Part shown: in pieces, positions 7,659-15,780 of the stretch
Position numbering within the stretch: position 1 is the first letter of the stretch
Layout: each line of letters begins with the position of its first letter
DNA from: Betaproteobacteria bacterium HGW-Betaproteobacteria-9
GTDB lineage: Bacteria; Pseudomonadota; Gammaproteobacteria; Burkholderiales; Burkholderiaceae_C
NCBI GenBank assembly: GCA_002842215.1
Contig: PHCC01000018.1
Location: 62,001 to 126,000 of the forward strand
DNA: 64,000 bases
Direction of reading: 5' to 3'
Made by a program: the position numbers and the translations under genes
The notes under the pieces: generated by a model
Databases searched by the model: none
Seen by the model: the letters and a program-made list of their open reading frames with translations, nothing else
What the model was told of the DNA's origin: nothing

Positions 7659-8267
7659 TCAGACCAAACCTTCAGCCTTCATCGCCGCCTGCACACCCGG
7701 GCGTGCCGCCACGCGCTCGCGGTAGGCGGCGAGGTTGGCCAGGCCGCTCACGTCCAGGCCCAGGGGCTTGGCCCAGTTCGTGACGGTGAAGAGGTAGCCG
7801 TCGGCCACGGTGAACTGGTCGCCCATCAGGTACTGCTTGCCGGCGAGTTGGCCATCCACCCAGATCAGGCGCTGCAGCAGGCGGTCCTTGAAAATCTGCT
7901 TGGCTTCGGCAGGCTGGGCGGGGTTGAACAGGGGGCTGAAGCCGCCCTTGTGCAGTTCGGTGCCGATGAAGTTGAGCCACGACTGCAGCTGGTAGCGGGC
8001 CAGGGTGCCGTTGGCGGGGGCGAGGTTTTTCTCGGGCGCCTGGTCGGCGATGTACTGCACGATGGCCGGGCCTTCGCGCAGGGTCTCGCCGCTGTCGAGC
8101 GCGAGGAAGGGCACGTAGCCCAGTGGGTTGACGAGGTAGTAGTCGCTGCCGTCGGGCAGCTTGTGGGTCCTGGTGGGCGCGGCAACGGCTTCGAAGGCGA
8201 GGCCGGCTTCGTGCAGGGCGATGTGGGGCGAGAGCGAACAGGCGCCGGGGGAGTAATAGAGCTTCAT
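7659..8267 (-). CDS. Glutathione S-transferase (GstA-like)
   Basis: From the ATG at 8267 the protein has 202 residues. It has an N-terminal thioredoxin-like domain starting MKLYYSPGACSLSPHIAL, where the Cys/Ser near residue 10 fits the beta-class bacterial GST active site. The cis-Pro region is GYVPFLAL and the glutathione-binding pair sits in ETLREGPAIVQYIAD. An all-helical C-terminal domain (residues 85-202) follows. Such enzymes conjugate or reduce electrophiles with glutathione in the cytoplasm. The frame is open 54 bases further upstream, but homologues begin at MKLYYSP. It is divergent from the agmatinase gene and convergent with the MFS gene. Confidence 0.9.
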   Translation of the reverse strand: MKLYYSPGACSLSPHIALHEAGLAFEAVAAPTRTHKLPDGSDYYLVNPLGYVPFLALDSGETLREGPAIVQYIADQAPEKNLAPANGTLARYQLQSWLNFIGTELHKGGFSPLFNPAQPAEAKQIFKDRLLQRLIWVDGQLAGKQYLMGDQFTVADGYLFTVTNWAKPLGLDVSGLANLAAYRERVAARPGVQAAMKAEGLV

Positions 8268-8477
8268 GGGGAGGTTGCCTCGGGTGTTTCTGGAGGTGGT
8301 AGCCGGCCCGGAGCGGGGCACCGGGTGGCGGGATGCTAGCGGACAGCCCGGTGTTCTGCTGGGCGCGAGGGCTTTCCCGGTGGACGGTGGGTTGGCGCTT
8401 CAAATGGACTCCTAAGGCTTGTGAATTGTTGGTATCTTGAGGTTCCAATTTCGAGCTTTGCCACACCAAGGACCGCC

Positions 8478-9422
8478 ATGGCCACGGGACAGTTTGCCTA
8501 CGCCAACAACACCAACCGCTTTCTGGCCGCGCCCGCACTGAGCGATCAGCCGTTTGCCGTGGCCGGTGTGCCGTTCGACGGCGTGGTGACGAACCGGCCG
8601 GGGGCGCGTTTCGGCCCGCAGGCGATCCGCGCGGCGAGCCTGATGCTGTGCGACGGCATCCACCCCGTGTTTGACGTATCGCCGCTGGGCCAGCTGGGCG
8701 ATGCGCTGGACATGCGCCTGCCCAACGCCTCGCCGCTGCCCGAGGTGCGCCGCGCCATCGAGGCGCAGGCGGCGGCGCTGATGGCGAAGCACCACGGCGT
8801 GTTCCTCGGCGGCGACCATTCGGTGACGCTCCCGCTGCTGCGCGCGGCGAAGGCGCAATACGGCGGCGGCGAGCCGCTGGCCTGTGTGCATTTCGACGCG
8901 CACTGCGACACCTGGAGCGATCACTTCGGCGAGCCCTCCGGCCACGGCACCTGGACCTATGAAGCGCTGCAGGAGGGGCTGATCAGCCCGGCGCACACGG
9001 TGCAGATCGGCATCCGCTCCAGCGGCGAACGCGCCGCGCGCGAGTACGTGGCACACCAGGGCGGGCAGATCTTCACGGCGCGCGCGCTGCGTGGGCTCGA
9101 CGGTTCGGGGTTGCGGCCCGCCATCGACGCGATCCGCGCACGCATCGGCCAGCGGCCCTGTTACCTGACGCTCGACATCGACGTGCTGGACCCGGCGTTT
9201 GCGCCCGGCACCGGCACACCCGAGCCCGGCGGGCTGAGCAGTTCGCAGGTGCTGACCTTCATCGAAGAACTGGCCGGGCTGAACTGGATAGCCATGGATT
9301 GCGTGGAGGTGGCTCCGGCCTACGACCACGCCGAGCTGACCAGCAACGCTGCGGCCTGTTTTGTGTGGACCTACCTGTGTGGCCAGGTGGCCAAAGCGGC
9401 CCAAGCATCGAAAGGGGGCTGA
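8478..9422 (+). CDS. speB: Agmatinase (ureohydrolase family)
   Basis: This protein of 314 residues from the ATG at 8478 (AAGGA ribosome site 6 bases upstream) has all the ureohydrolase manganese motifs: GGDHS, FDAHCDTW and DIDVLDPAFAPGTGTPEPGG. Agmatinase hydrolyses agmatine to putrescine and urea. The strong match to the SpeB pattern and the next gene, puuB, three bases downstream, favour agmatine over guanidinobutyrate or arginine, but a guanidino-acid hydrolase cannot be fully excluded. It is the upstream end of the polyamine region and supplies putrescine to the oxidase route that follows. Confidence 0.88.
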   Translation: MATGQFAYANNTNRFLAAPALSDQPFAVAGVPFDGVVTNRPGARFGPQAIRAASLMLCDGIHPVFDVSPLGQLGDALDMRLPNASPLPEVRRAIEAQAAALMAKHHGVFLGGDHSVTLPLLRAAKAQYGGGEPLACVHFDAHCDTWSDHFGEPSGHGTWTYEALQEGLISPAHTVQIGIRSSGERAAREYVAHQGGQIFTARALRGLDGSGLRPAIDAIRARIGQRPCYLTLDIDVLDPAFAPGTGTPEPGGLSSSQVLTFIEELAGLNWIAMDCVEVAPAYDHAELTSNAAACFVWTYLCGQVAKAAQASKGG

Positions 9423-9425
9423 ACC

Positions 9426-10736
9426 ATGTTCTCGCGCTCTTTGCTGGGCTCCGACACCCAGCTCAACCAGCAGAGTTATTACGAAGCCAGCGTGGTCCGG
9501 CCCTTGCCGAATGCGCCCTTGCACGGCGCGGTGCAGGCCGACGTGGTGGTGGTGGGCGCGGGCTTTGCGGGCCTGAGCGCGGCGCTGGAGCTCAGCGCAC
9601 AGGGCCTGAGCGTGGTGGTGCTGGAGGCCGACCGCGTGGGCGGCGGTGCGAGCGGGCGCAACGGGGGCCAGGCCATCGTGGGTTATGCCAGCGGGCAGGG
9701 GCCGTTTGAAGCGCAGCTGGGTGAGGCCGATGCGCAATGTGCCTGGGACATGTCGGTCGAGGCGGTGGACCTGATCGAGCAGCGGGCCCTGGCACTCGGC
9801 ATCGACTGCGACTGGCAGCGCGGCTACACCTATGTGGCCGAATCGGCCCGAAAGGCGCGCGCGCTGCAGGCCGAGGTGGACGATCTGCGGCGGCGCGGCG
9901 TGGTCTGTGATGTGGCCACCGGCGACGATGTGCGCCGGCTCATCGACAGCCCGCGGTATGTGGCCGCGGCGTACGAACGCCGTTCAGGCCATCTGCACCC
10001 GCTGAAGTACGCGCTCGGTCTGGCTCGGGTGGCGCAGGCGGCGGGTGTGCGCCTGTTCGAAAACACGCCGGTGACCGCTCTGCGCCGCGGCCCGGCGCTG
10101 GTGGCCACGACCGCGCACGGGCACGTGACGGCGCGCTTTGGTGTGCTGGCGGGCAACTGCATGCTGCCCGAGTACGGCCCGCAGGTGGCGCCCGAGATAA
10201 CGCCGCGCGTGATGCCGGTGGGCACCTACATGGTGGGCACCGCGCCGCTGGACCCGGCCCTGTGCGAGCGCCTGATCGCGCACAAGGCGGCGGTGTGTGA
10301 CAACAACTTCGTGCTCGACTATTTCCGCTTCAGCGCCGACCACCGGCTGCTGTTCGGCGGGCGCGTGAGCTACACGACCATGACGCCGCACGACCTGAAG
10401 GGGGTGATGGCGCGGCGCCTGTGCGCCGTGTTCCCGGCCTTGCAGGGCGTCCCGATCGAGTACGTCTGGGGGGGCTTCGTGGACATCAGCATGAACCGCG
10501 CGCCCGACTTTGGCCGCCTGGGTGACAACCTCTATTACCTGCAGGGCTTCAGCGGCCACGGCGTGGCGCTCACCGGGCTGGCGGGCCAGCTCGTGGCCGA
10601 GGCGGTGGCCGGGCAGGCGGGCCGTTTTGATGTCTTCAGCCGCCTGCAGCACCGCCCGTTTCCCGGCGGCTCCCTGCTGCGCACGCCCAGCCTGGCGCTG
10701 GGCATGCTCTGGTACCGCTTGCGCGACGCGCTGTGA
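9426..10736 (+). CDS. puuB: Gamma-glutamylputrescine oxidase (DadA/PuuB-type FAD oxidoreductase)
   Basis: This 436-residue DAO-fold flavoprotein has the FAD motif GAGFAGLSAALELSAQG (about residue 43) and the GGGASGRNGGQ segment typical of PuuB/OrdL. The C-terminal FAD contact is LYYLQGFSGHGVALTGLAG. PuuB oxidises gamma-glutamylputrescine to the aldehyde, releasing ammonia and H2O2. It lies three bases after the agmatinase gene, which suggests translational coupling. The other Puu enzymes are 7-17 kb downstream on the same strand. An amino-acid or glycine-betaine-type oxidase of the same fold is the alternative. Confidence 0.85.
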   Translation: MFSRSLLGSDTQLNQQSYYEASVVRPLPNAPLHGAVQADVVVVGAGFAGLSAALELSAQGLSVVVLEADRVGGGASGRNGGQAIVGYASGQGPFEAQLGEADAQCAWDMSVEAVDLIEQRALALGIDCDWQRGYTYVAESARKARALQAEVDDLRRRGVVCDVATGDDVRRLIDSPRYVAAAYERRSGHLHPLKYALGLARVAQAAGVRLFENTPVTALRRGPALVATTAHGHVTARFGVLAGNCMLPEYGPQVAPEITPRVMPVGTYMVGTAPLDPALCERLIAHKAAVCDNNFVLDYFRFSADHRLLFGGRVSYTTMTPHDLKGVMARRLCAVFPALQGVPIEYVWGGFVDISMNRAPDFGRLGDNLYYLQGFSGHGVALTGLAGQLVAEAVAGQAGRFDVFSRLQHRPFPGGSLLRTPSLALGMLWYRLRDAL

Positions 10737-10744
10737 AGTGAAAT

Positions 10745-10822
10745 ACCCCCGCAGCGCTTCGCGCTACCCCCTCAAGGGGGCGGCACTGGCCGTACGGCAA
10801 AGCCGGCCCGGCGGTGCCCTGG
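10745..10822 (+). repeat. Palindromic extragenic repeat after puuB
   Basis: CCCCCGCAGCGCTTCGCGC, then CCCCCTCAAGGGGGCGGCA and GGCAAAGCCGG, beginning eight bases past the puuB stop. It separates puuB from the convergent crystallin gene. Confidence 0.75.
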
Positions 10823-10892
10823 TCTGCACCGTTTCATGCGCCGGGGTGGCACTCCGGCGGCATGGAACTTCGTTGCTGAAGCCCCATCCGCA

Positions 10893-12308
10893 TCACTGCT
10901 GCTGACGCGGCTCGCCCCGTTCGTTCACCGTGATGGTGTTGCCCGGTTCCATGGCCATCTGGACGCGGTGGTCCTGGCCGCGGAAGTTGTAGGACACGTC
11001 CCAGAACGCGGGTTGCGCGCCGCCGGGGGTGTTTTCGCAGCGCCGCACGTCCTGCGTAGCGGCCTGCCCGTCGCGACCGACCTGCGCACCGAGCGCAGCA
11101 CCCGCGATCACCCCACCCACGGTGGCGATGTCCTTGCCGCTGCCACCGCCCACCTGGTGGCCGAGGATGCCGCCGATCAGGGCACCCGCCAGCGCACCGG
11201 GCACGTTGGCGTTGCCGCCCTGGACCTGTTCACGCTCGACCCAGCAGCGCTGCCCCGAGGTGGCGAGCACGGCCCGCACGGACGTGACCGGGGCTTCGAA
11301 GAGCCGTTCGTTGTCGCGGCGGCGGCTGTCGTAGACCGCCACCGGTTGCGGTGCGTAGCGGTTGTTGTCGATGCGGCCGTTGCCTTCGACGGTGCGCACG
11401 GACGAGATGCGGTCGTTCATGCCCATCGCTTCCAGTGACGGGTAACGGCCGGGGCGCAGTACGACGCAGCGCCCGCGGTAGCGGTTGTCGTCGCAGACCT
11501 CCCAGCGTTCACCGATCACCACCGCCGAGGTGGCGCGGTCGTTGAAACCGGCCCGTTCGAGGTTGGCGATGGCTTCTTCTGCGGTGAAGGAGCGGCCCTG
11601 GAAGCCCGCCCGTTCGAAGAAGGTGACCTGGCCATCGGCCCGGGCGGGGCCGAACGGGGGTGCATACCGGTCGTCGCGGATGCGAACGTTGCCCGCGACG
11701 GTGCGCACCGAGGTGACTTCGTTGTCCAGGCCCATCGCTTCCAGCGACGGGTAACGTCCGGGACGCAGCACGACGCAGCGGCCGCGGTAGCGGTTGTCGT
11801 CGCAGACCTCCCAGCGCTCACCGATCACCACCGCCGACGAGGCGCGGTCGTTGAAGCCGTAGCGGCGGAAGTTGGGGATGGCGCCGGTGGTGGTGAAGGC
11901 GCGGCCGTCGAAGCCTTCGCGCTCGTAGAACGTGACTTGGGGCGCGACCACGACCGGAGCCGGCGCATAGCGGTCGTCGTCCACCCGGGCGTTGCGGGCG
12001 ATGGCGCGCGCCGAGGAGACACGGTCGTTCAGGCCCATGTCGGCCAGCGAGGGATATTTCCCCGGGCGCAGCACCACGCAGCGACCCTGGAAACCGCTGT
12101 GCTCACAAACCTCCCAGCGGTTGCCGACGATCACCACGGACGAGCTGCGGTCGTTGAAGCCGTAGCGGTCGAACCGGGGGATTTCCTGGTTGGCACGCAC
12201 GGTTCGGCCGGCGAAGCCCGGGTTTTCGTAGAAGGTGGCTTGCGCGGCCACCTGGGCGCTGAAGACGATGCCGGCCACGGCCAGCAGGGTTCTTGATAGG
12301 GAAGTCAT
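10893..12308 (-). CDS. Secreted beta/gamma-crystallin protein (three domains) with glycine-zipper tail
   Basis: From the ATG at 12308 (AGGAGA upstream) the protein has 471 residues and a signal peptide cleaved near AQVAAQA. Three beta/gamma-crystallin domains follow (about 25-105, 120-205, 220-305), each with two Greek-key motifs. All six calcium clamps N/D-N/D-x-x-S/T-S are intact (NDRSSS, NDRVSS, NDRASS, DNEVTS, NDRATS, NDRISS), so strong Ca2+ binding is predicted. Each domain also keeps paired cysteines (WEVCDDNRYRGRCVVLRPG). Residues ~360-420 form a glycine-zipper segment (GALAGALIGGILGHQVGGG) seen in outer-membrane lipoprotein-like proteins. Domains two and three are nearly identical at the DNA level, indicating recent duplication. 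Location is probably periplasm or outer membrane. The function is unknown. Confidence 0.85.
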   Translation of the reverse strand: MTSLSRTLLAVAGIVFSAQVAAQATFYENPGFAGRTVRANQEIPRFDRYGFNDRSSSVVIVGNRWEVCEHSGFQGRCVVLRPGKYPSLADMGLNDRVSSARAIARNARVDDDRYAPAPVVVAPQVTFYEREGFDGRAFTTTGAIPNFRRYGFNDRASSAVVIGERWEVCDDNRYRGRCVVLRPGRYPSLEAMGLDNEVTSVRTVAGNVRIRDDRYAPPFGPARADGQVTFFERAGFQGRSFTAEEAIANLERAGFNDRATSAVVIGERWEVCDDNRYRGRCVVLRPGRYPSLEAMGMNDRISSVRTVEGNGRIDNNRYAPQPVAVYDSRRRDNERLFEAPVTSVRAVLATSGQRCWVEREQVQGGNANVPGALAGALIGGILGHQVGGGSGKDIATVGGVIAGAALGAQVGRDGQAATQDVRRCENTPGGAQPAFWDVSYNFRGQDHRVQMAMEPGNTITVNERGEPRQQQ

Positions 12309-12926
12309 GTGGGGGTCTCCTGAAGGGGTGTCACCCATCAGTTTGATCCCCATTTTCAATCGGGTCTGTGCGCTGACGCACACGCTGCCGAAAGGTTCTA
12401 TCCCGTGCCGCCCAGGCCGTACCACGGTGGGGTGATGTCCTGGACGTGCAGGTCCGGCGGGTGCATGGGCGCGGCGGGAAACGCCGATGCCGGGGTGCCG
12501 GGGGCGCGCAGGAACCGCCGGCAGGCCGTGCCATCGACGGGCGCGGTCCCGGGCGGGCTTCGAAGTGCCGGGTCCCGGGCGTTCAGGCCCGCCTGAAAGT
12601 GCGCCAGATGGAGAGAGCAGGACATGGAGGGGGACTTGCTTGGAAGGACGGGCCGGTGGTGTGATGTGCTTGCGCAATCGCTGTGCCAGCTGGCCCTCCC
12701 TGCCCGGTGTGTGCCCCATGAGACCCTTGAATCTGTTGACTTTTCAGACCGTTTCGACGCCGTTCCCGGCACCGGGACCGGGGGTCGATGGGTGGGGCAA
12801 ATGCCCCGTTTGGGCCCGCTGCCGGGGGTTTTACCCCACCCACCACTGGGGCCTGCTGAGCGACGGTCCAGCGCCCGCCGCCAGCGGGTTTTGCGTTACG
12901 CTGCCCGGAATGGAATGGGATCCACC
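12309..12926. other. 618-base region without a supported gene
   Basis: The region lies between the divergent crystallin and sensor-kinase genes and should hold both promoters. Several frames are open on both strands because of high GC, but none has a recognisable protein or a consistent start. A -35-like TTGACT occurs near 12737 without a clear partner. No repeat or terminator was identified. Confidence 0.5.
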
Positions 12927-14336
12927 ATGACCCGAACAAGCTTCTCTGGTGCCCGCCTGCTGGCGGCCCTGCGGGCCTTTTTCATCCACTCACCGCTGAC
13001 CTGGACACGCCGTTTTGCTGTGCTCAGCCTGGTGTGCATCGCGCTCTCGGCCTTGACCAGCGCGACCCTGCTGTCGCGCCACGTGTCCGAGCGCATGCTC
13101 TGGCGCAACGCCGAGCTGGCACAGGAGTTTCTCGACAGCCTGGTGCGCATGCAGGACGGCCACCGCCTGTTCCAGCAGGGCGGCGAGGCCCGGCAGTTCG
13201 AGCAGCTGTTTGGCGAGATGGCGCGCATGCCGGGGCTGGTGCACACCAATGTGTTTGATGCGCAGCGCCGGCTGGTGTGGTCCACCAACCCCGAGGCCAT
13301 CGGGCGCGATGCCGGGGTCAACGCCGAATTGGACGAAGCACTGGGCGGACGGCTGGCGCTGGAGAGCGCGCTGCTGGAGGCTTCCAGCTTCATCAAGCCG
13401 GAACACGCGTTCGTGCCCGACGACGGGCGCGATGCCATCGAGGTCTACATCCCGGTCCGGGATGCGGCCACCCGCCAGGTGGTGGGCGTTGCGGAGCTCT
13501 ACATGTTGCCCAAGCGCCTGATCGACTCGGTGCACGAGGTGACGCGCTACGTGTGGCTGGCCTGCGCCGGCGGCGGCCTGTTGACCTACCTCGTGCTGGT
13601 CTGGATGGTGATGCAGGCCGACCGGCAGATCGCGGCCCAGCAGCGCACCATCGTGACCAACGAATCGCTGGCCGCCGTGGGCGATATGGCGTCGGCGGTG
13701 GCCCACGGCTTGCGCAACCCGCTGGCGTCGATCCGCTCCAGCGCCGAACTGATCGCCATGGGGCCAGAGCCGCCCCGCGAGGCGAACGACATCATGTCCG
13801 AGGTGGACCGGCTGCAGGCCTGGATCGCCAAGCTGCTGGCCTACGCGCAGCAGGGCGGCCGGGCGCTCCAGCCCCTGTGCCTGCGCGACCTGCTCGACGC
13901 CGTGCTGGCCGCGCACGCACCGCGCGCCCAGCGCCAGGGGATCACCGTGTCGTGCGAACTGGCAGCGGACCTGCCGCAGGTCTGGGCCGACGCGCCCGCG
14001 CTGGAGCAGGTGGTGGACAACCTGGTCAGCAACGCGCTCGATGCCATGCCCGCGGGCGGTCAGCTCCGCCTGAGCGCCGCGCTGGAGAAGGGCGTGTTGA
14101 GCCTGGTGGTGGCGGACAACGGCGTGGGCATTTCGGCCGACGATCTGGAGCGCGTGTTCACACCCTTCCACACCACCAAGCGCAGCGGCCTCGGCGTCGG
14201 CCTGCCGCTGGCGCGCCGCAGCATCGAGCGCCTGGGCGGCACACTGACACTGGAGAGCCGGCTCGGCCAGGGCACCAGCGCCCGCATCCGGTGGCCGGTG
14301 CGCAGCCACCACACGACCACCGACCTGCCCACCTGA
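12927..14336 (+). CDS. Two-component sensor histidine kinase (NtrB/HydH-like)
   Basis: From the ATG at 12927 (an alternative ATG at 12915) the protein has 469 residues. A first membrane segment (about 26-45) and a second (about 209-229) enclose a periplasmic sensor domain of some 160 residues. The H-box AVAHGLRNPLASIRSSAEL places the phosphorylated histidine at 260, followed by N-box DNLVSNALDAM, G1 DNGVGIS and G2 GLGVGLPLA. It autophosphorylates in response to an unknown periplasmic signal. The partner response regulator starts 16 bases downstream. An in-frame extension to 12624 exists but is atypical sequence. The signal is unknown; polyamine sensing is possible only by position. Confidence 0.88.
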   Translation: MTRTSFSGARLLAALRAFFIHSPLTWTRRFAVLSLVCIALSALTSATLLSRHVSERMLWRNAELAQEFLDSLVRMQDGHRLFQQGGEARQFEQLFGEMARMPGLVHTNVFDAQRRLVWSTNPEAIGRDAGVNAELDEALGGRLALESALLEASSFIKPEHAFVPDDGRDAIEVYIPVRDAATRQVVGVAELYMLPKRLIDSVHEVTRYVWLACAGGGLLTYLVLVWMVMQADRQIAAQQRTIVTNESLAAVGDMASAVAHGLRNPLASIRSSAELIAMGPEPPREANDIMSEVDRLQAWIAKLLAYAQQGGRALQPLCLRDLLDAVLAAHAPRAQRQGITVSCELAADLPQVWADAPALEQVVDNLVSNALDAMPAGGQLRLSAALEKGVLSLVVADNGVGISADDLERVFTPFHTTKRSGLGVGLPLARRSIERLGGTLTLESRLGQGTSARIRWPVRSHHTTTDLPT

Positions 14337-14352
14337 ACCGGAACACCGACCC

Positions 14353-15765
14353 ATGAGCTACAGCGTTCTGATTGTCGAAGACGAGCCCGTGCTGGCGCGC
14401 AACATGCACACCTACCTGGAGCGCCACGGCATCGGCTGCCAGCTCGCGGCCAGCGGTGAGGAAGGGCTGGAACTGCTGGAGGCCGAGCGCCCGGACGTGG
14501 TCCTGCTGGACCACAACCTGCCGGGCAAGACCGGGCTGGCGGTGCTCCGGCTGATGCGCGAGCGCGAGCCGAACCTGCCGGTGGTGATGGCGACCGGCCA
14601 CGGCAGCGAGCAGGTGGCGGTGGACGCGATGCGAGCCGGCGCCTTCGACTACCTGATCAAGCCGGTGTCGCTGCACCAGCTCAAGCAGGTGCTGGACCGC
14701 GCGGTCCAGCAGCAGCGCCAGGCGCAGGAGCTGCGGCACCTGCGGGCGGGCAGCGCGGTGACCTTGCCCGAGGGGCAGGGCATTGCGGCGCTGGTCGGGG
14801 ACTCCGCGCCCATGCAGCGGCTGCGCGGGCGCTTGCGTCAACTGGTGGAGGCCGATGCGCAGATGACCGATGGCTTCTCCCCGGCGGTGCTGATCGGTGG
14901 CGAGACCGGCACCGGTAAAGAGCTGGTGGCGCGGGCGCTGCATTTCGAGGGGCCGCGCCGCAACGGGCCGTTCGTGGAAATCAACTGCGCCGGTCTGCCC
15001 TCCCAGCTGGTGGAGAGCGAACTGTTTGGTCACGAACGCGGCGCCTTCACCGATGCGCGCGAGCGGCGCATTGGCCTGGTGGAGGCGGCACACGGCGGCA
15101 CGCTGTTCCTGGACGAGGTGGGTGAGCTGGAGCTGGCCACCCAGGCCAAGTTGCTCAAGCTGCTGGAAGACCACCAGGTGCGGCGACTGGGCAGCGTGCG
15201 CGCGCGGACGGTGGACGTGCGGGTGCTGGTGGCGACCAACCGCTCTCTGGAGACCCTGGTGAAAGAGGGCCGGTTTCGCGACGATCTGTATTTCCGGCTC
15301 GGGACCTTGAAGGTCAACCTGCCGCCCCTGCGCCAGCGCCACGGCGACGTGACGCAGCTGGCGCTGTTGTTCCTGGCCCGTTCGGCCCGCCGTTATGGCA
15401 AGGGCCCGCTGGTGTTTTCCGCCGAGGCGCTGCAGCGCATGGAGGCGCACAGCTGGCCGGGCAATGTGCGCGAGCTGGCCAACACGGTGGAGCAGTGCGC
15501 GATGTTGTCGGTCGACCCGGTGATCGAGGCCGACGATCTGCCCCTGCCGGTGGCGCTGGAAGCGGGCTTCGCCGCTGCGGCGCCGCTGAACACCGACCCG
15601 CTGCCGACCAGTCTGCCCGACGCCGAACGCCGGCTGCTGCTCAGCGCCCTGGAGCGCAACCGCTGGAACGTCACCCAGGCGGCGCGGGCGCTGGGCATCT
15701 CGCGCGACACCATGCGCTACCGGATCGACAAGTTCGATCTCCGCGAGGGCGGGCCCGTGGCCTGA
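14353..15765 (+). CDS. NtrC-family sigma-54-dependent response regulator (GAFTDA variant)
   Basis: This 470-residue protein has a receiver domain (phospho-acceptor D53 in LLDHNLPG). An AAA+ domain has Walker [10 protein letters not shown] (about 182-190) and arginine finger region [11 protein letters not shown] Fis-type helix-turn-helix closes the protein ([20 protein letters not shown]). The sigma-54 contact loop is GAFTDA (230-235) instead of the canonical GAFTGA: Asp replaces the second Gly. Mutational work on the related activator NorR, recalled from the literature, found that changing this glycine can uncouple activity from the signal, so this protein may be unusually active or contact sigma-54 differently. 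It pairs with the upstream kinase. The targets are unknown, though a sigma-54-like promoter precedes the putrescine-binding-protein gene. Confidence 0.9.
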   Translation: MSYSVLIVEDEPVLARNMHTYLERHGIGCQLAASGEEGLELLEAERPDVVLLDHNLPGKTGLAVLRLMREREPNLPVVMATGHGSEQVAVDAMRAGAFDYLIKPVSLHQLKQVLDRAVQQQRQAQELRHLRAGSAVTLPEGQGIAALVGDSAPMQRLRGRLRQLVEADAQMTDGFSPAVLIGGETGTGKELVARALHFEGPRRNGPFVEINCAGLPSQLVESELFGHERGAFTDARERRIGLVEAAHGGTLFLDEVGELELATQAKLLKLLEDHQVRRLGSVRARTVDVRVLVATNRSLETLVKEGRFRDDLYFRLGTLKVNLPPLRQRHGDVTQLALLFLARSARRYGKGPLVFSAEALQRMEAHSWPGNVRELANTVEQCAMLSVDPVIEADDLPLPVALEAGFAAAAPLNTDPLPTSLPDAERRLLLSALERNRWNVTQAARALGISRDTMRYRIDKFDLREGGPVA

Positions 15766-15780
15766 CTACACCCGCCCGTT

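Noticed and set aside
8320-8477. Regulatory elements in the speB-GST divergent region
   Set aside because: TTGTGAATTG-type sequences gave no convincing -35/-10 pair or palindrome.
11440-12130. Near-identical DNA blocks resembling a tandem repeat or array
   Set aside because: They are the crystallin domains, in frame and coding. They are not a CRISPR or non-coding repeat.
12398-12772. Open frames on both strands in the gap before the sensor kinase
   Set aside because: None has a recognisable family or a start with a good ribosome site. High GC explains them.
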